From positions 404,334 through 468,333 of the forward strand of contig JAURXZ010000049.1 in NCBI GenBank assembly GCA_030654175.1: DNA of 64,000 bases, in the 5' to 3' direction. This document shows positions 30,901 to 40,100 of this stretch, piece by piece; position 1 is the first letter of the stretch; each line of letters starts with the position of its first letter. Under the pieces are notes generated by a model. The model ran no database searches. It was not told the origin of the DNA and was given only the letters and a program-made list of their open reading frames with translations. Origin of the DNA: Bacteroidia bacterium. Lineage in GTDB: Bacteria > Bacteroidota > Bacteroidia > 2-12-FULL-35-15. The position numbers and the translations under genes are program-made.

Positions 30901-31809
30901 TCGGTATCCGGTAGTTACTCAGTTGATGTGACCAATGGAAGTCTTACAAATACATCTGAGCCTGTTGTGATAACAGTGATTCCCGCACCTTCTGCAGTAA
31001 TAACACCTTCCGGTCCCACAACGATGTGTTCAGGTTCTGTTGGGTTAAAAGCCAATAGCGGGTCCGGCTATATTTATCAATGGCAAAAAAATAATAATTC
31101 AATAACAGGTGCAACTAATGCCGTATATTCAGCTTCAACAACTGGTTCTTATCAGGTTAAAATTACCCAGGGTAACTGTTCAGCAATGTCAGCACCTATA
31201 CTTGTGAAGATAGAAAATGTTTTGTACGCATCTATCACTCCTGCTGGGCCTACAACATTTTGTGCCGGAGGAAAAGTAATATTATATGCTAGTACATGTT
31301 CCGGTTATATATATCAATGGAAAAGAAATGGAGCAAATATTTCAGGAGCAACATCCTCAACGTATACTGCAACAGTTTCTGGAAGCTATCAGATAAAGAT
31401 CACTAAAAATGGAATAACTGATTGGTCAGCACCTTTAATGGTTACAGTAAATACCTGTAAGTCAGTTGAAACAGTATCGGACGATGGAACCGAAACGGAT
31501 CCCCTCGCTTCAGCCAATTCAATTTCTGATTCTGAAATTGAAAATAGTAAAAATTTCGAAATTAATGTATTTCCAAATCCTTCCAATGGAAAGTTTCTTG
31601 TTGAATTAAAAATTGAAAATTCAGAGGAAAAAAAATTCGAAATCGAGGTTATCAATAATCTAGGTCAAAATGTTTACCGTAAAAATTCTAATTTTACAAA
31701 TGGAGTAGAAGAGATAGAATTAAATGGTGATATTGCACCGGGACTTTATATACTCAATGTTAAAGGCGCAAATAGCGTCTCAACCAAAAGGATTGTCCTG
31801 AATAAATAA
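27913..31809 (+). CDS. Clan GH-A glycoside hydrolase with nine Ig modules, T9SS cargo
   Basis: Secreted protein of 1298 residues. Signal peptide to about residue 28; TIM-barrel hydrolase (30-460) opening with FFGVNAWMSD, then RYGGIGPD, candidate acid/base Glu147 in IIANEPN and candidate nucleophile Glu278 in AVTETN, 131 residues apart as in clan GH-A. It does not clearly match one family by eye (GH39, 44, 51 and 79 share parts), so the substrate is unknown. Next come nine short Ig-like modules (476-1181), seven of them in an alternating A-B pattern, and a sorting domain (1214-1298, NVFPNPSNGKFLVEL). ATG 27913 is preferred to the in-frame TTG at 27904. Related barrels occur at 33361 and 37123. 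A strong terminator follows. Confidence 0.85.
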   Translation: MRKLKKTFQLGSFLLLSLFFFSKSTEAQSISTHFFGVNAWMSDTIGNYYACPEPPCFRGGKLHKHWTKIKDSGASMIRYGGIGPDKNMPTKFQYIRMIDSIRSKGMEPVIQVPFYNYRYTAQQAADIVHYVNVIKGRNVKYWIIANEPNLIYSYTSAAQVAAYFKPFASAMKNVDPSILIIGPETASFKKSMTDDLTNPGGPNDITGKDGAGRYYLDVFSFHTYPMHGGSHTRAEMIPKLTASGSYQDNLIYLNTKLAAANSYHNRTGATALKSAVTETNVTYTNASTDGLNGVGSNSFIGGQFVAEIYGIGLKCGVDFINLWSVIEGGTSVINNGGYLHGSTGNKKPTYYHFKLMADNFRGTNANCTSNQVNVKSFASKDAQQIAVLILNEDLTNNFNYTVRLNTTSITGTSALKLNVNAGLAKEYTAVIQNQSTTLLLFDGNGNIIKKYEYKLSGNANLNLPPTLTILASSSPIATITAAGSTSFCAGGSVTLNANVGTGYSYQWKKDNTIISGATNSSYVVTVSGNYTVTVTTGSGTTTSVSEVVTVMPMPIATITAAGPTSFTAGNSVILNASAGNGYIYQWKKDGVNIIGATNSSYLATQAGSYQVKITLGSCIDWSATITITILSTTTATITPSGPTSFCAGGSVTLNANTGTGYSYQWKKDNTIISGATNSSYVVTVSGNYTVTITAGGGSTTSVAEVVTITPSPTATITAAGPTSFIAGNSVILNASTGTGYTYQWKRDGVNIIGATNSSYVANQAGSYQAQITLGSCMELSASLTITLLPPTATITASGATSFCDGGSVTLNANSGTGYSYQWKKDNVVIVGSVNSYYIATVSGNFSVDITSGGLTATSATQVITVMPMPTATITAAGPTSFTAGNSVILNASAGNGYIYQWKKDGVNISGATNSSYVAAQGGRYQVKITLGSCIDWSAPLTIIILAPVATITVSGPTSFCDGGNVTLNANTGTGYNYQWKKDNVVIGGATSSSYIASVSGSYSVDVTNGSLTNTSEPVVITVIPAPSAVITPSGPTTMCSGSVGLKANSGSGYIYQWQKNNNSITGATNAVYSASTTGSYQVKITQGNCSAMSAPILVKIENVLYASITPAGPTTFCAGGKVILYASTCSGYIYQWKRNGANISGATSSTYTATVSGSYQIKITKNGITDWSAPLMVTVNTCKSVETVSDDGTETDPLASANSISDSEIENSKNFEINVFPNPSNGKFLVELKIENSEEKKFEIEVINNLGQNVYRKNSNFTNGVEEIELNGDIAPGLYILNVKGANSVSTKRIVLNK
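29341..30999 (+). repeat. Alternating A-B Ig repeats (471-474 bp dimers)
   Basis: A-type units (SFC.GG.VTLNA...YQWKKDN) start near 29341, 29815, 30286 and 30757; B-type units (SFTAGNSVILNAS...YQWK.DGVNI) start near 29578, 30052 and 30523. The A-to-A and B-to-B steps are 474 or 471 bp, so the array grew by copying whole dimers. All steps are in frame. Confidence 0.88.
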
Positions 31810-31832
31810 TAATTTTAAATTAGTTTTAAGAT

Positions 31833-31866
31833 CCCCGTTCTGCAATGGCAGTTCGGGGGTTTTTAT
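31833..31866 (+). terminator. Rho-independent terminator after the GH-A/Ig gene
   Basis: Hairpin CCCCG-tt-CTGC-aatg-GCAG-tt-CGGGG followed by a T-rich tract, 24 bases after the stop at 31809. It is the clearest terminator in the window. Confidence 0.85.
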
Positions 31867-32211
31867 TTTATATCATAGAACTTTTCATAAGTAATATCAT
31901 TTATTCAATTTATTTCGATTTTAATTGAAAACATCGTTTTTGATATTAAGTAGTAGCAATACCAAAATTGTTAATCTATTTATGTATTTATAAATATTGA
32001 TCAGGTTTTAAAATGGAAAATTTTAATATTAATTACTATATCTCTTAAAAAGAGGGTCGAGAAAATATATATAATAAAAGAAAATTCAAGCTTTTTTTTT
32101 GAAATATATTAATTTGAAAAAAAATATTTGTCCAATAGGACCATTTTGGGGTTTCAACTATTGGAACTACAACATCATCGAATATCAAAATAAACAGGTT
32201 TACAGGTGTTA

Positions 32212-32219
32212 TAGTTTTG
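32212..32219 (+). promoter_or_regulatory. Candidate -7 promoter box for the Kelch gene
   Basis: TAGTTTTG fits TAnnTTTG and lies 47 bases before the ATG at 32266. No TTG at the -33 position was found, so support is partial. Confidence 0.35.
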
Positions 32220-32265
32220 TGTAAAATCGTCTATTCCGGACTTTTTTATCTATGAAACCAATAAC

Positions 32266-33186
32266 ATGAAAAAAATTTATTTACTAATAGTAGTAAACTT
32301 AATATTTATTACCCTTCAGTCTCAAAACAACTGGATAAGGAAGGCCAATTTTGGTGGGCAAAAAAAAAGACTTGCAGTTGCTTTTTCCATTGGAAATAAA
32401 ATATATGTGGGTACGGGTATTGACAGTGCTTCCGGAGCAACAAAAGATTTTTGGGAATTTGATCCTGCTTTAAATATATGGACAAGGAAAACCGATTTTG
32501 CTGGAGAAGCAAGATTCGGTGCAATTGGATTTTCCATAGGTAATAAAGGATATATAGGAACAGGCTCAAATGGAACAAGGGAATATCTTAATGATTTTTG
32601 GGAATTCGACCCTACCACGAACCAGTGGACAAAAATATCAAACTTAGGAACCGTTGGGAGAGTTTATGCTACAGCTTTTGTAATAGGAGGGAAGGCTTAT
32701 GTTGGAACAGGAGATACAGACCAGGGGGATTTTGTCAGTGATTTTTGGGAGTTTAATCCAATACAGAATTTATGGATACAAAAATCCGATTTTCCTGGTG
32801 AAGAACGACAATTAGCTGTCGGTTTTAATATCGGAGCACGCGGTTATTTGGGAACAGGGTTGTCCAAAAACGGAATTAAAAATGATATTTGGGAATTCAA
32901 TCCTGAATTTAATTCGTGGTCGGAAAAGAGTAGTTTTAGTGGAACGGCAAGGTATGGAGCCTCTGCATTTTCCCTTGGTGAAAAAGGATATATCGTATCG
33001 GGATGGAACGAAGCCCCTTTGCAGGACTTGTGGGAATACAGCAGCACTGCTAACAGTTGGCTCAAAAAATCCGATTTTGAAGGTACTCCACGATTTAATT
33101 CTATCAGTGTATCTGCTTCAAATAGATGTTATTTTGGATTGGGGTGGAACAATTCTGAAATATCAGATTTTTGGGAGTTCAAGTAG
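32266..33186 (+). CDS. Secreted six-bladed Kelch-type propeller without sorting domain
   Basis: 306 residues: signal peptide MKKIYLLIVVNLIFITLQSQ, then only Kelch repeats of about 48-50 residues, each with an [ND]DFWEF[DN]P..N.W..K.DF stretch and a (Y)IGTG strand. There are five full linkers plus a split one: the mature N-terminus starts with NNWIRKANF and the C-terminus ends with SDFWEFK, so the two ends would complete one blade and lock a six-bladed ring. Unlike nearly all neighbours it has no T9SS sorting domain and no remnant in the 174 bases downstream. It may be periplasmic, or it may bind another surface protein. Similar Bacteroidota proteins are annotated as Kelch or galactose-oxidase-like propellers; I see no copper-radical site. 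Confidence 0.85.
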   Translation: MKKIYLLIVVNLIFITLQSQNNWIRKANFGGQKKRLAVAFSIGNKIYVGTGIDSASGATKDFWEFDPALNIWTRKTDFAGEARFGAIGFSIGNKGYIGTGSNGTREYLNDFWEFDPTTNQWTKISNLGTVGRVYATAFVIGGKAYVGTGDTDQGDFVSDFWEFNPIQNLWIQKSDFPGEERQLAVGFNIGARGYLGTGLSKNGIKNDIWEFNPEFNSWSEKSSFSGTARYGASAFSLGEKGYIVSGWNEAPLQDLWEYSSTANSWLKKSDFEGTPRFNSISVSASNRCYFGLGWNNSEISDFWEFK

Positions 33187-33360
33187 TAAATGAGAATTGA
33201 TTTACCTCTAATAAAATTTTCAGCCTTAGATGTATTTAACTAAATTTTGTTTTTAATAAAAAGAAACTTAAGGCATTCTTTGATTTAATAATTGACAACT
33301 AAAATATAATTTGAACTAAAATGGTTTTGATCAATTGATTAAATCATGAATAACTAAATC

Positions 33361-36300
33361 ATGAAAAAGTTTAAAATCCCGAAAAACGTTTTACATCTGA
33401 TTCTCTTAATTATACTTCCATTAATCTCAATTCAGATAGTATCGTCTCAAAATATATCCGGAAAAATATTTGGTCAGAATGCATGGATGCCCAATTCAAT
33501 TGGAACCACTACTTTCAATGGAAAACTTGATTCACAGTGGAATAAAGTAAAAAACAGCCATGCCAAAATTTGCCGGTATGGCGGCATTGCAGTAGACAAG
33601 AATATGCCTACCAATACTCAATATTTAAATATCATCGATTCCATAAGAAATAATGGAATGGAACCTGTTATGTTGGTTTCGTTCGACAATAATAAATATA
33701 CTGCTGCGCAGGCAGGACAAACTGTTGAATTTATCAATATTATAAGCAATAAAAATATAAAGTATTGGGTAATTGGGAATGAACCTGATAATTCTTATGG
33801 TTATGTAAATTCGGCACAAGTAGCCGATTACGTGAAAAGATTTTCCTTAGCTATGAAACAAAAGGATCCTTCCATAAAAATAATTGCACCCGAAACAGCA
33901 TGGTACAATCAAAATATTCTTGATGGCCTCATAACTCCCGGAGGTGTGAGCGATATTACGGGGAAGGATAGCTCCGGAAATTTTATTGTCGATCTGATCT
34001 CTTTTCATACTTTTCCATTCAGAGGTATTCAAAAAAGAAACGAGGTGATAAGTTATCTTACAGAGCCTTATCAATTTGAATATAACCTTACACAATTGAA
34101 TCAGAAAATAGCAGCCTGTAATAGTTTCCATCAGCGAAACTCCAATTTTACCTTACGGATGGCAGTTACAGAAGCTAATATAGATTGGCAGAACCCTCAG
34201 GGCGATGGTGTTTTTGGAGTGGGAGCAAATAGTTTTCTGGGTGGTCAGTTCTGGGCTGAAATGATTGGAATATGTATGAAAACGAATGTAGATTTTATTA
34301 ATTTCTGGAGCATAATAGAAGGGAATGAATTGGGATATTTAAACCACTCTACTACCTTGCCCAAACCAAGCTATTACCATTTTCAAATGCTGGCAGATAA
34401 TTTTATCGGGTCATATTGCAAAGGAAATGATAATAATACAAATATCAAATCATTTGGAAGCAAAAGCGGAGATCAGATTTCGGTAATCATTTTAAATCAG
34501 GATCAATCGAATGATTTCATTTATAAACTAAGATTGGATACCAATTTAGTTTCTGGAGCAGATCCTTTAAAAATAAATATTGATGCCGGGACAAACATTG
34601 AATATAGCGACACTTCATTTAAAGAGTCGTCTGTAGTGTTGATTTTCAATTCAAGTGGAATGCTTATAAAAAAATGCGTGTATAAACTTTATGGAAATGC
34701 TGACCAGAATATTATGCCAGCCTGTAATTTAGAAACAGTTTCGTATTTGGCAACAATTATTTCCCCTGCTGGTAACTCTTGTTTTATTTTAGATTCAACT
34801 ATTAATTTTTTTGTCACGGTATCTGGTGGTACAGGCCCAATTCAAAAAGTGGAGTTTTTTGCTGATACAATAATGATTGGCGAAGATTTTACAAGTCCTT
34901 ATAGTTTCGCATGGAACAATGCTTCAGTTGGCAATCATTCGCTTACAGTAAAAGCAACAGATAGCATAAACAATACTGCAGTTTCAGCAATAATTTATAT
35001 AACAGTTGTTAAACCTTTAACAGCAACTATTACTTACCCGTTAAGTGGCAGTTCCTTTACCGAAGGTACATCTATTACAATTCAGGCGGCAACATCAGAT
35101 GGCACAGGAATAATTCAAAAAGTGGAATTTTTTGCCGATTCTATAAAACTGGGCGAAGATTTAACAAGCCCTTATAATTTTTCGTGGAACAATTCTTCAG
35201 CAGGTAATTACGCACTTACTGCAAGGGCCACTGATAGCGGTAATAATACGGCTGTTTCAGAAATTATCAACATTACTGTGATTATTCCATTAACAGTTAC
35301 AATTATTTCTCCACCAAATAATAGTGATTTTAATGCAGATTCAACTATTACTATTGTGGCGACAACATCAGGCGGTACTGGTCCAATTCAAAAAGTGGAA
35401 TTTTTTTCAGGTACAATAAAACTTGGTGAAGACACAATAGCTCCATATAATTTCATCTGGAATAATCCCACCGCTGGAGCTTACGCTCTTACTGCAAAGG
35501 TTACTGATAGTGTAAATAATAATTCTGTTTCCGAAATAATTAATATTACTGTAAATCCAACAGTTGTAAATTGTATTGCTACTGGTACAATTGCAAGAGA
35601 AGTCTGGAGTAATGTGAGCGGTTCATCAGTTAGTGCAATTCCTCTGAGCCTAAATCCAAGTTTAACCGGACAACTTACTATTTTCGAAGCACCTCAAAAT
35701 TTTGCTAATAATTATGGCCAGCGTATCAGCGGTTATATTTGTCCGCCTGTAACCGGTAATTATATTTTTTGGATTGCAAGCGATAATAATAGTGAATTAT
35801 GGTTAAGCACCGATAACACCCCGGCTAATAAACAAAAAATTGCTTCTGTTTCTGGATATACCTCTTCAAGACAATGGACAAAATATGCTTCACAGAAATC
35901 GGTTTCGAAAAATCTGATTGCAGGTCGGAACTATTATATTGAAGTATTACATAAAGAAAGTAACCAGGGCGATAATTGCGCTGTTGGATGGCAATTGCCG
36001 TCAGGTGTTTTAGAAAGGCCAATACCGGGTAACAGGCTTTCGCCATTTGAACTGATCCCGTCTATCCAATTAATTTCTGCAGGGAGTAGCTGGAAGTACC
36101 TTGATAATGGTACTAATCAAGGGACAGCATGGAGAGCAACAACCTTCGGTGATGCAACATGGAAAACAGGTAATGCTGAACTCGGTTATGGTGACGGTGG
36201 GGAAGCTACAGTAGTTTCCTATGGGCCTTCATCAACAAATAAGTTCATCACCACCTATTTCAGAAAAACATTTACTGTATCCGATATATCATTTATTTCC

Positions 36301-36900
36301 GGTTTAGAGTTAAGCTTAATCCGTGATGATGGAGCTGTGGTTTATATTAACGGTGTTGAAGTTTACAGAAGCAATCTTCCCACTGGCACCATTTATTACA
36401 ATACGCTCGCACCATCTATTATTGATAAAACCATGGAATCAACATATGTTATTGCAAATATTGGTTCAAGTACCCTGGTAAATGGAACAAATCATATTGC
36501 AGTAGAAATACATCAAAACGCTCTAACGAGCCCGGATATGAGTTTTAATTTAAAATTAAGAACATTAAGTGGATCCCGAATTATTGATGATGAAATAACA
36601 AATGATTCCACAGAGGAAAATACTATTTTGGAAAATACTGTTGAAATGATCGTTTACCCAAACCCAACTACTGGTCAGTTCAATCTGGAGCTCTGTATTG
36701 ATGATTTGCAGGAAAAAAATGTTGTGATTGAAGTAACAAACTCTTTAGGTCAGGTGATATATAAAAAACTGCCACAAAAAATAAATGGTTGTATTAAAGA
36801 AACTATTGAACTGGAACCAACTCTTCCAACTGGAATTTATATAATGCATGTAACAATAGACGATAAAATTCAAATAGCAAAAATGCTGCTGACACGATAA
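33361..36900 (+). CDS. Clan GH-A glycoside hydrolase with Ig, PA14 and jelly-roll modules, T9SS cargo
   Basis: Secreted protein of 1179 residues. Order: signal peptide (to about residue 29, VSSQ); GH-A TIM barrel (30-450; FGQNAWMPNS, RYGGIAVDKN, candidate acid/base Glu141 in VIGNEPD, candidate nucleophile Glu271 in AVTEAN); three Big_7-like Ig modules (460-733); PA14 subtype 2 (737-898; REVWSN, YGQRI, DNCAVGW); a galactose-binding-like jelly roll (900-1072; ISAGSSWKYLDNGTNQGTAW, LIRDDGAVVYINGVEV); type A sorting domain (1094-1179, IVYPNPTTGQFNLEL). The barrel is much closer to the 37123 gene than to the 27913 gene. The jelly roll and PA14 probably bind glycan, by analogy. Substrate unknown. 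Confidence 0.87.
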   Translation: MKKFKIPKNVLHLILLIILPLISIQIVSSQNISGKIFGQNAWMPNSIGTTTFNGKLDSQWNKVKNSHAKICRYGGIAVDKNMPTNTQYLNIIDSIRNNGMEPVMLVSFDNNKYTAAQAGQTVEFINIISNKNIKYWVIGNEPDNSYGYVNSAQVADYVKRFSLAMKQKDPSIKIIAPETAWYNQNILDGLITPGGVSDITGKDSSGNFIVDLISFHTFPFRGIQKRNEVISYLTEPYQFEYNLTQLNQKIAACNSFHQRNSNFTLRMAVTEANIDWQNPQGDGVFGVGANSFLGGQFWAEMIGICMKTNVDFINFWSIIEGNELGYLNHSTTLPKPSYYHFQMLADNFIGSYCKGNDNNTNIKSFGSKSGDQISVIILNQDQSNDFIYKLRLDTNLVSGADPLKINIDAGTNIEYSDTSFKESSVVLIFNSSGMLIKKCVYKLYGNADQNIMPACNLETVSYLATIISPAGNSCFILDSTINFFVTVSGGTGPIQKVEFFADTIMIGEDFTSPYSFAWNNASVGNHSLTVKATDSINNTAVSAIIYITVVKPLTATITYPLSGSSFTEGTSITIQAATSDGTGIIQKVEFFADSIKLGEDLTSPYNFSWNNSSAGNYALTARATDSGNNTAVSEIINITVIIPLTVTIISPPNNSDFNADSTITIVATTSGGTGPIQKVEFFSGTIKLGEDTIAPYNFIWNNPTAGAYALTAKVTDSVNNNSVSEIINITVNPTVVNCIATGTIAREVWSNVSGSSVSAIPLSLNPSLTGQLTIFEAPQNFANNYGQRISGYICPPVTGNYIFWIASDNNSELWLSTDNTPANKQKIASVSGYTSSRQWTKYASQKSVSKNLIAGRNYYIEVLHKESNQGDNCAVGWQLPSGVLERPIPGNRLSPFELIPSIQLISAGSSWKYLDNGTNQGTAWRATTFGDATWKTGNAELGYGDGGEATVVSYGPSSTNKFITTYFRKTFTVSDISFISGLELSLIRDDGAVVYINGVEVYRSNLPTGTIYYNTLAPSIIDKTMESTYVIANIGSSTLVNGTNHIAVEIHQNALTSPDMSFNLKLRTLSGSRIIDDEITNDSTEENTILENTVEMIVYPNPTTGQFNLELCIDDLQEKNVVIEVTNSLGQVIYKKLPQKINGCIKETIELEPTLPTGIYIMHVTIDDKIQIAKMLLTR

Positions 36901-37122
36901 AGCTATTAACTCATTTTTTTTGAAGTAGCTGATTAAAATTTATTCTGACTGTAAACCGTTTTAAATTTTTCTTCATTTATAAAAGGCCCAATGCATGCAT
37001 GAAAATTAATTTTTTAATTGTGAGAGAAATTATCAATCATTTTATTTTGAATGTACCATTAATATTATAACCATAATTATAAAGTTGAGCCGCTCAATTT
37101 CTCACTTAACGAATAATAAATA

Positions 37123-40100
37123 ATGAAATCTTTTTATTTTAAAATAAGAATCAAAACTTCTTTTTCTCTTTTACTAATTTTCGTATTCTATAATTCGTTT
37201 CAGGAGGTACTGTCTCAAAATATATCAGAAAAATTTTTCGGCCAAAACGCCTGGATGCCTGATTCTATAAGTTTGACATTTTACAATGGTAAACTGAATT
37301 CAGTATGGAAGAAAGTAAAAGACAGCCAGGCCAGAATTATAAGATATGGAGGCATTGCAGTTGACAAGAACCGGTCTACGGGCGACCAATATTTAAATAT
37401 CATAGATTCCATTAGAGGTTATGGAATGGAACCTGTTATTGAAGTTTCTTTTTACAATAATAAATACACTGCTTCCCAGGCAGCAGAAATTGTAGAATTT
37501 GTAAACATAACCAATGCAAAAAATGTAAAATACTGGGTCATTGCAAATGAACCTGATGTTTCTTATGGATATACCAATGCATCGCAAGTAGCGGGTTACA
37601 TCAAAGCATTTTCCTTTGCAATGAAAAATAAGGATCCATCCATAAAAATAATAGCACCAGAGGTTGCCTCGTACAATGAAAAAATTCTTAACGGACTGCT
37701 AACTCCAGGTGGAATATACGATATTACTGGAAAGGATAGTTTAGGGAATTTTATTGTTGATATTATCTCTTTTCATGCGTACCATTTCAATGGCAGTCAA
37801 AAACGAAACGAGATCATAAGTTTTCTGACAGAACCGAAGCAATTGGAACAAAACCTCAATAAATTGAATCAGAAAATTGAAGCTTGTAACATTTTCAACC
37901 AAAGAAATACAAATTCCTTGCTTCAGATTGCACTTACAGAAGCCAATGTTAACTATCAAAACCCTTTGGGCGATGATATTTTTGGTTTAGGAGCCAATAG
38001 TTTTATTGGTGGCCAATACTGGGCGGAAATGATTGGTATTTGCATGAAAAATAAAGTTGAATTCATTAATTTTTGGAGTGTAATTGAGGGGCAGGAAAAA
38101 GGCTATTTAAATCATTCATCAATTTTACCAAAACCTACTTATTACCATTTTCAAATGCTGGCCGATAATTTTAAGGGCAAATTTTGTAAAGGAATTGATA
38201 ATAAAACAAATGTCAAATCCTTTGGAAGTAAAAAGGATGACCAGGTTTCAGTGATCATTATGAATCAGGATCAATCAAGTGATTATATATATACACTAAG
38301 ATTGGATACTAATTCAATATCGGGTTCCGATTCTTTAAAAATAAATATTGATGCCGAAATTGCTTTTGAATATAGTGATACCATTTACAGAGAATCGTCT
38401 GTTTTATTAACTTTAAACTCTAGTGGAACGCTTATCAAAAAATGTGTTTATAAACTACGTGGTAATGCCGATCAGAATATTCCACCAACTTGTAATACGG
38501 TTGAAATTTCTCTTGCTATACCTCCTGCAACATCTGATAAATTTGCCATAATTGGAGATTATGGTTTTTCTGGAGCAAACGAAAGTGCTGTCGCGGATCT
38601 GGTTAAATCTTGGAATCCAGAGTATATAATTACTTTAGGAGATAATAATTATGAACTTGGTGATAGCAGTACGATTGATGCTAATATTGGACAATATTAT
38701 CACGATTACATTTATCCATATTCTGGCAGCTATGGAGCAGGTGCGGATGCTAACCGTTTTTTTCCTTCTTTGGGTAATCATGATTTAAATACGGATAGTG
38801 GATCTGCTTATATACAATATTTCTCCCTTCCGGGAAACGAAAGGTATTACGATTTTACAAAAGGGAATATTCATTTTTTTGTTTTAAATAGTGATCCAAG
38901 AGAAGTTGATGGCATTGACAGTAGCTCCATTCAGGCATTGTGGCTTAAAAATACATTGCAAAATTCGACATCAAAATGGAATGTCATATATTTCCATCAT
39001 TCACCTTATTGCTCAGATGCAGTACATGGTAACCAGACTTACATGCAATGGCCATTTAAAAAGTGGGGTGCAAATGTTGTTTTAAGTGGTCATTCACATG
39101 TATATGAAAGACTTGTTGTGGATGGTATTCCTTATTTTGTTAACGGAGTGGGAGGGAAGAGTATTTATTCTTTTAAATCAACACCCTTACCTGAAAGCAT
39201 TTTTCGTTATAATTCAAATTACGGGGCAATGCTTTGCAATGAATATGGTGATACTTTGGCTTTCCGGTTCTATAATAAAGCGGGTGCTCTTATAGATTCA
39301 TACTATCTTACTAGACCTCCTTTTAGTATTGTAATTTCCTCACCACCAAATAATGCAATATTTTCATATGGAACTCCTGTCATAATTAATGCAACTGTAA
39401 CAGGGGCTTCAGGCGGAATTCAAAAAGTTGATTTTTATTCAGATTCGCTAAAGTTGGGCACTGATTCTATTTATCCATATTCTTTTTCCTGGACCAATGT
39501 TCCTGTCGGCAATTATTCACTAACAGCTTTTGCTACCGATAATTCAAATAATAGTGTGGCGTCATTGCCCGCAAATATTTCTGTTGTAATGCCATGCGTA
39601 TCCACAGGGAAGATCACCAGGGATCATTGGGCAAATATTGCAGGTACCTCTGTAACTAATATACCTGTGAATATTGCTCCAACAAATACCAGCCAACTTA
39701 CAATTTTTGAAGGGCCGTCAAACATTTCCGATAATTATGGCAGTCGTATTCGGGGATATGTTTGTCCTCCTATATCAGGCAATTACACTTTTTGGATCGC
39801 AAGTGACGACAATAGCGAATTGTGGTTAAGCACAAATGAGCTTGTTCTTAATAAGGTTAAAATTGCATCAGTTTCAGGATATACTTCCTCCAGGCAATGG
39901 ACAAAATATGCCGGCCAGCAATCTGCTCCGATTTCTCTTATTGCCGGTACGCAATACTATATTGAGGCACTGCATAAAGAAGGAAGCCAAGGTGATAATT
40001 TAGCAGTTGGTTGGCAATTACCAAATGGTGTTTTAGAAAGACCAATTCCTGGTTCAAGACTCGCTCCAATTGTTACTCCATTAATTGCTACTATTAGTGC

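Larger units (their letters stand above)
31810..32265. other. Intergenic region: terminator and Kelch gene promoter region
   Basis: 456 bp. Starts with the rho-independent terminator at 31833-31866 and ends with a -7 box at 32212-32219. Between them is very AT-rich sequence with no ORF, RNA gene or obvious repeat. Confidence 0.6.

Noticed and set aside
29341-30999. CRISPR-like array of repeats
   Set aside because: Repeat units are long, coding, in frame and encode Ig domains; there are no short identical repeats with unique spacers.
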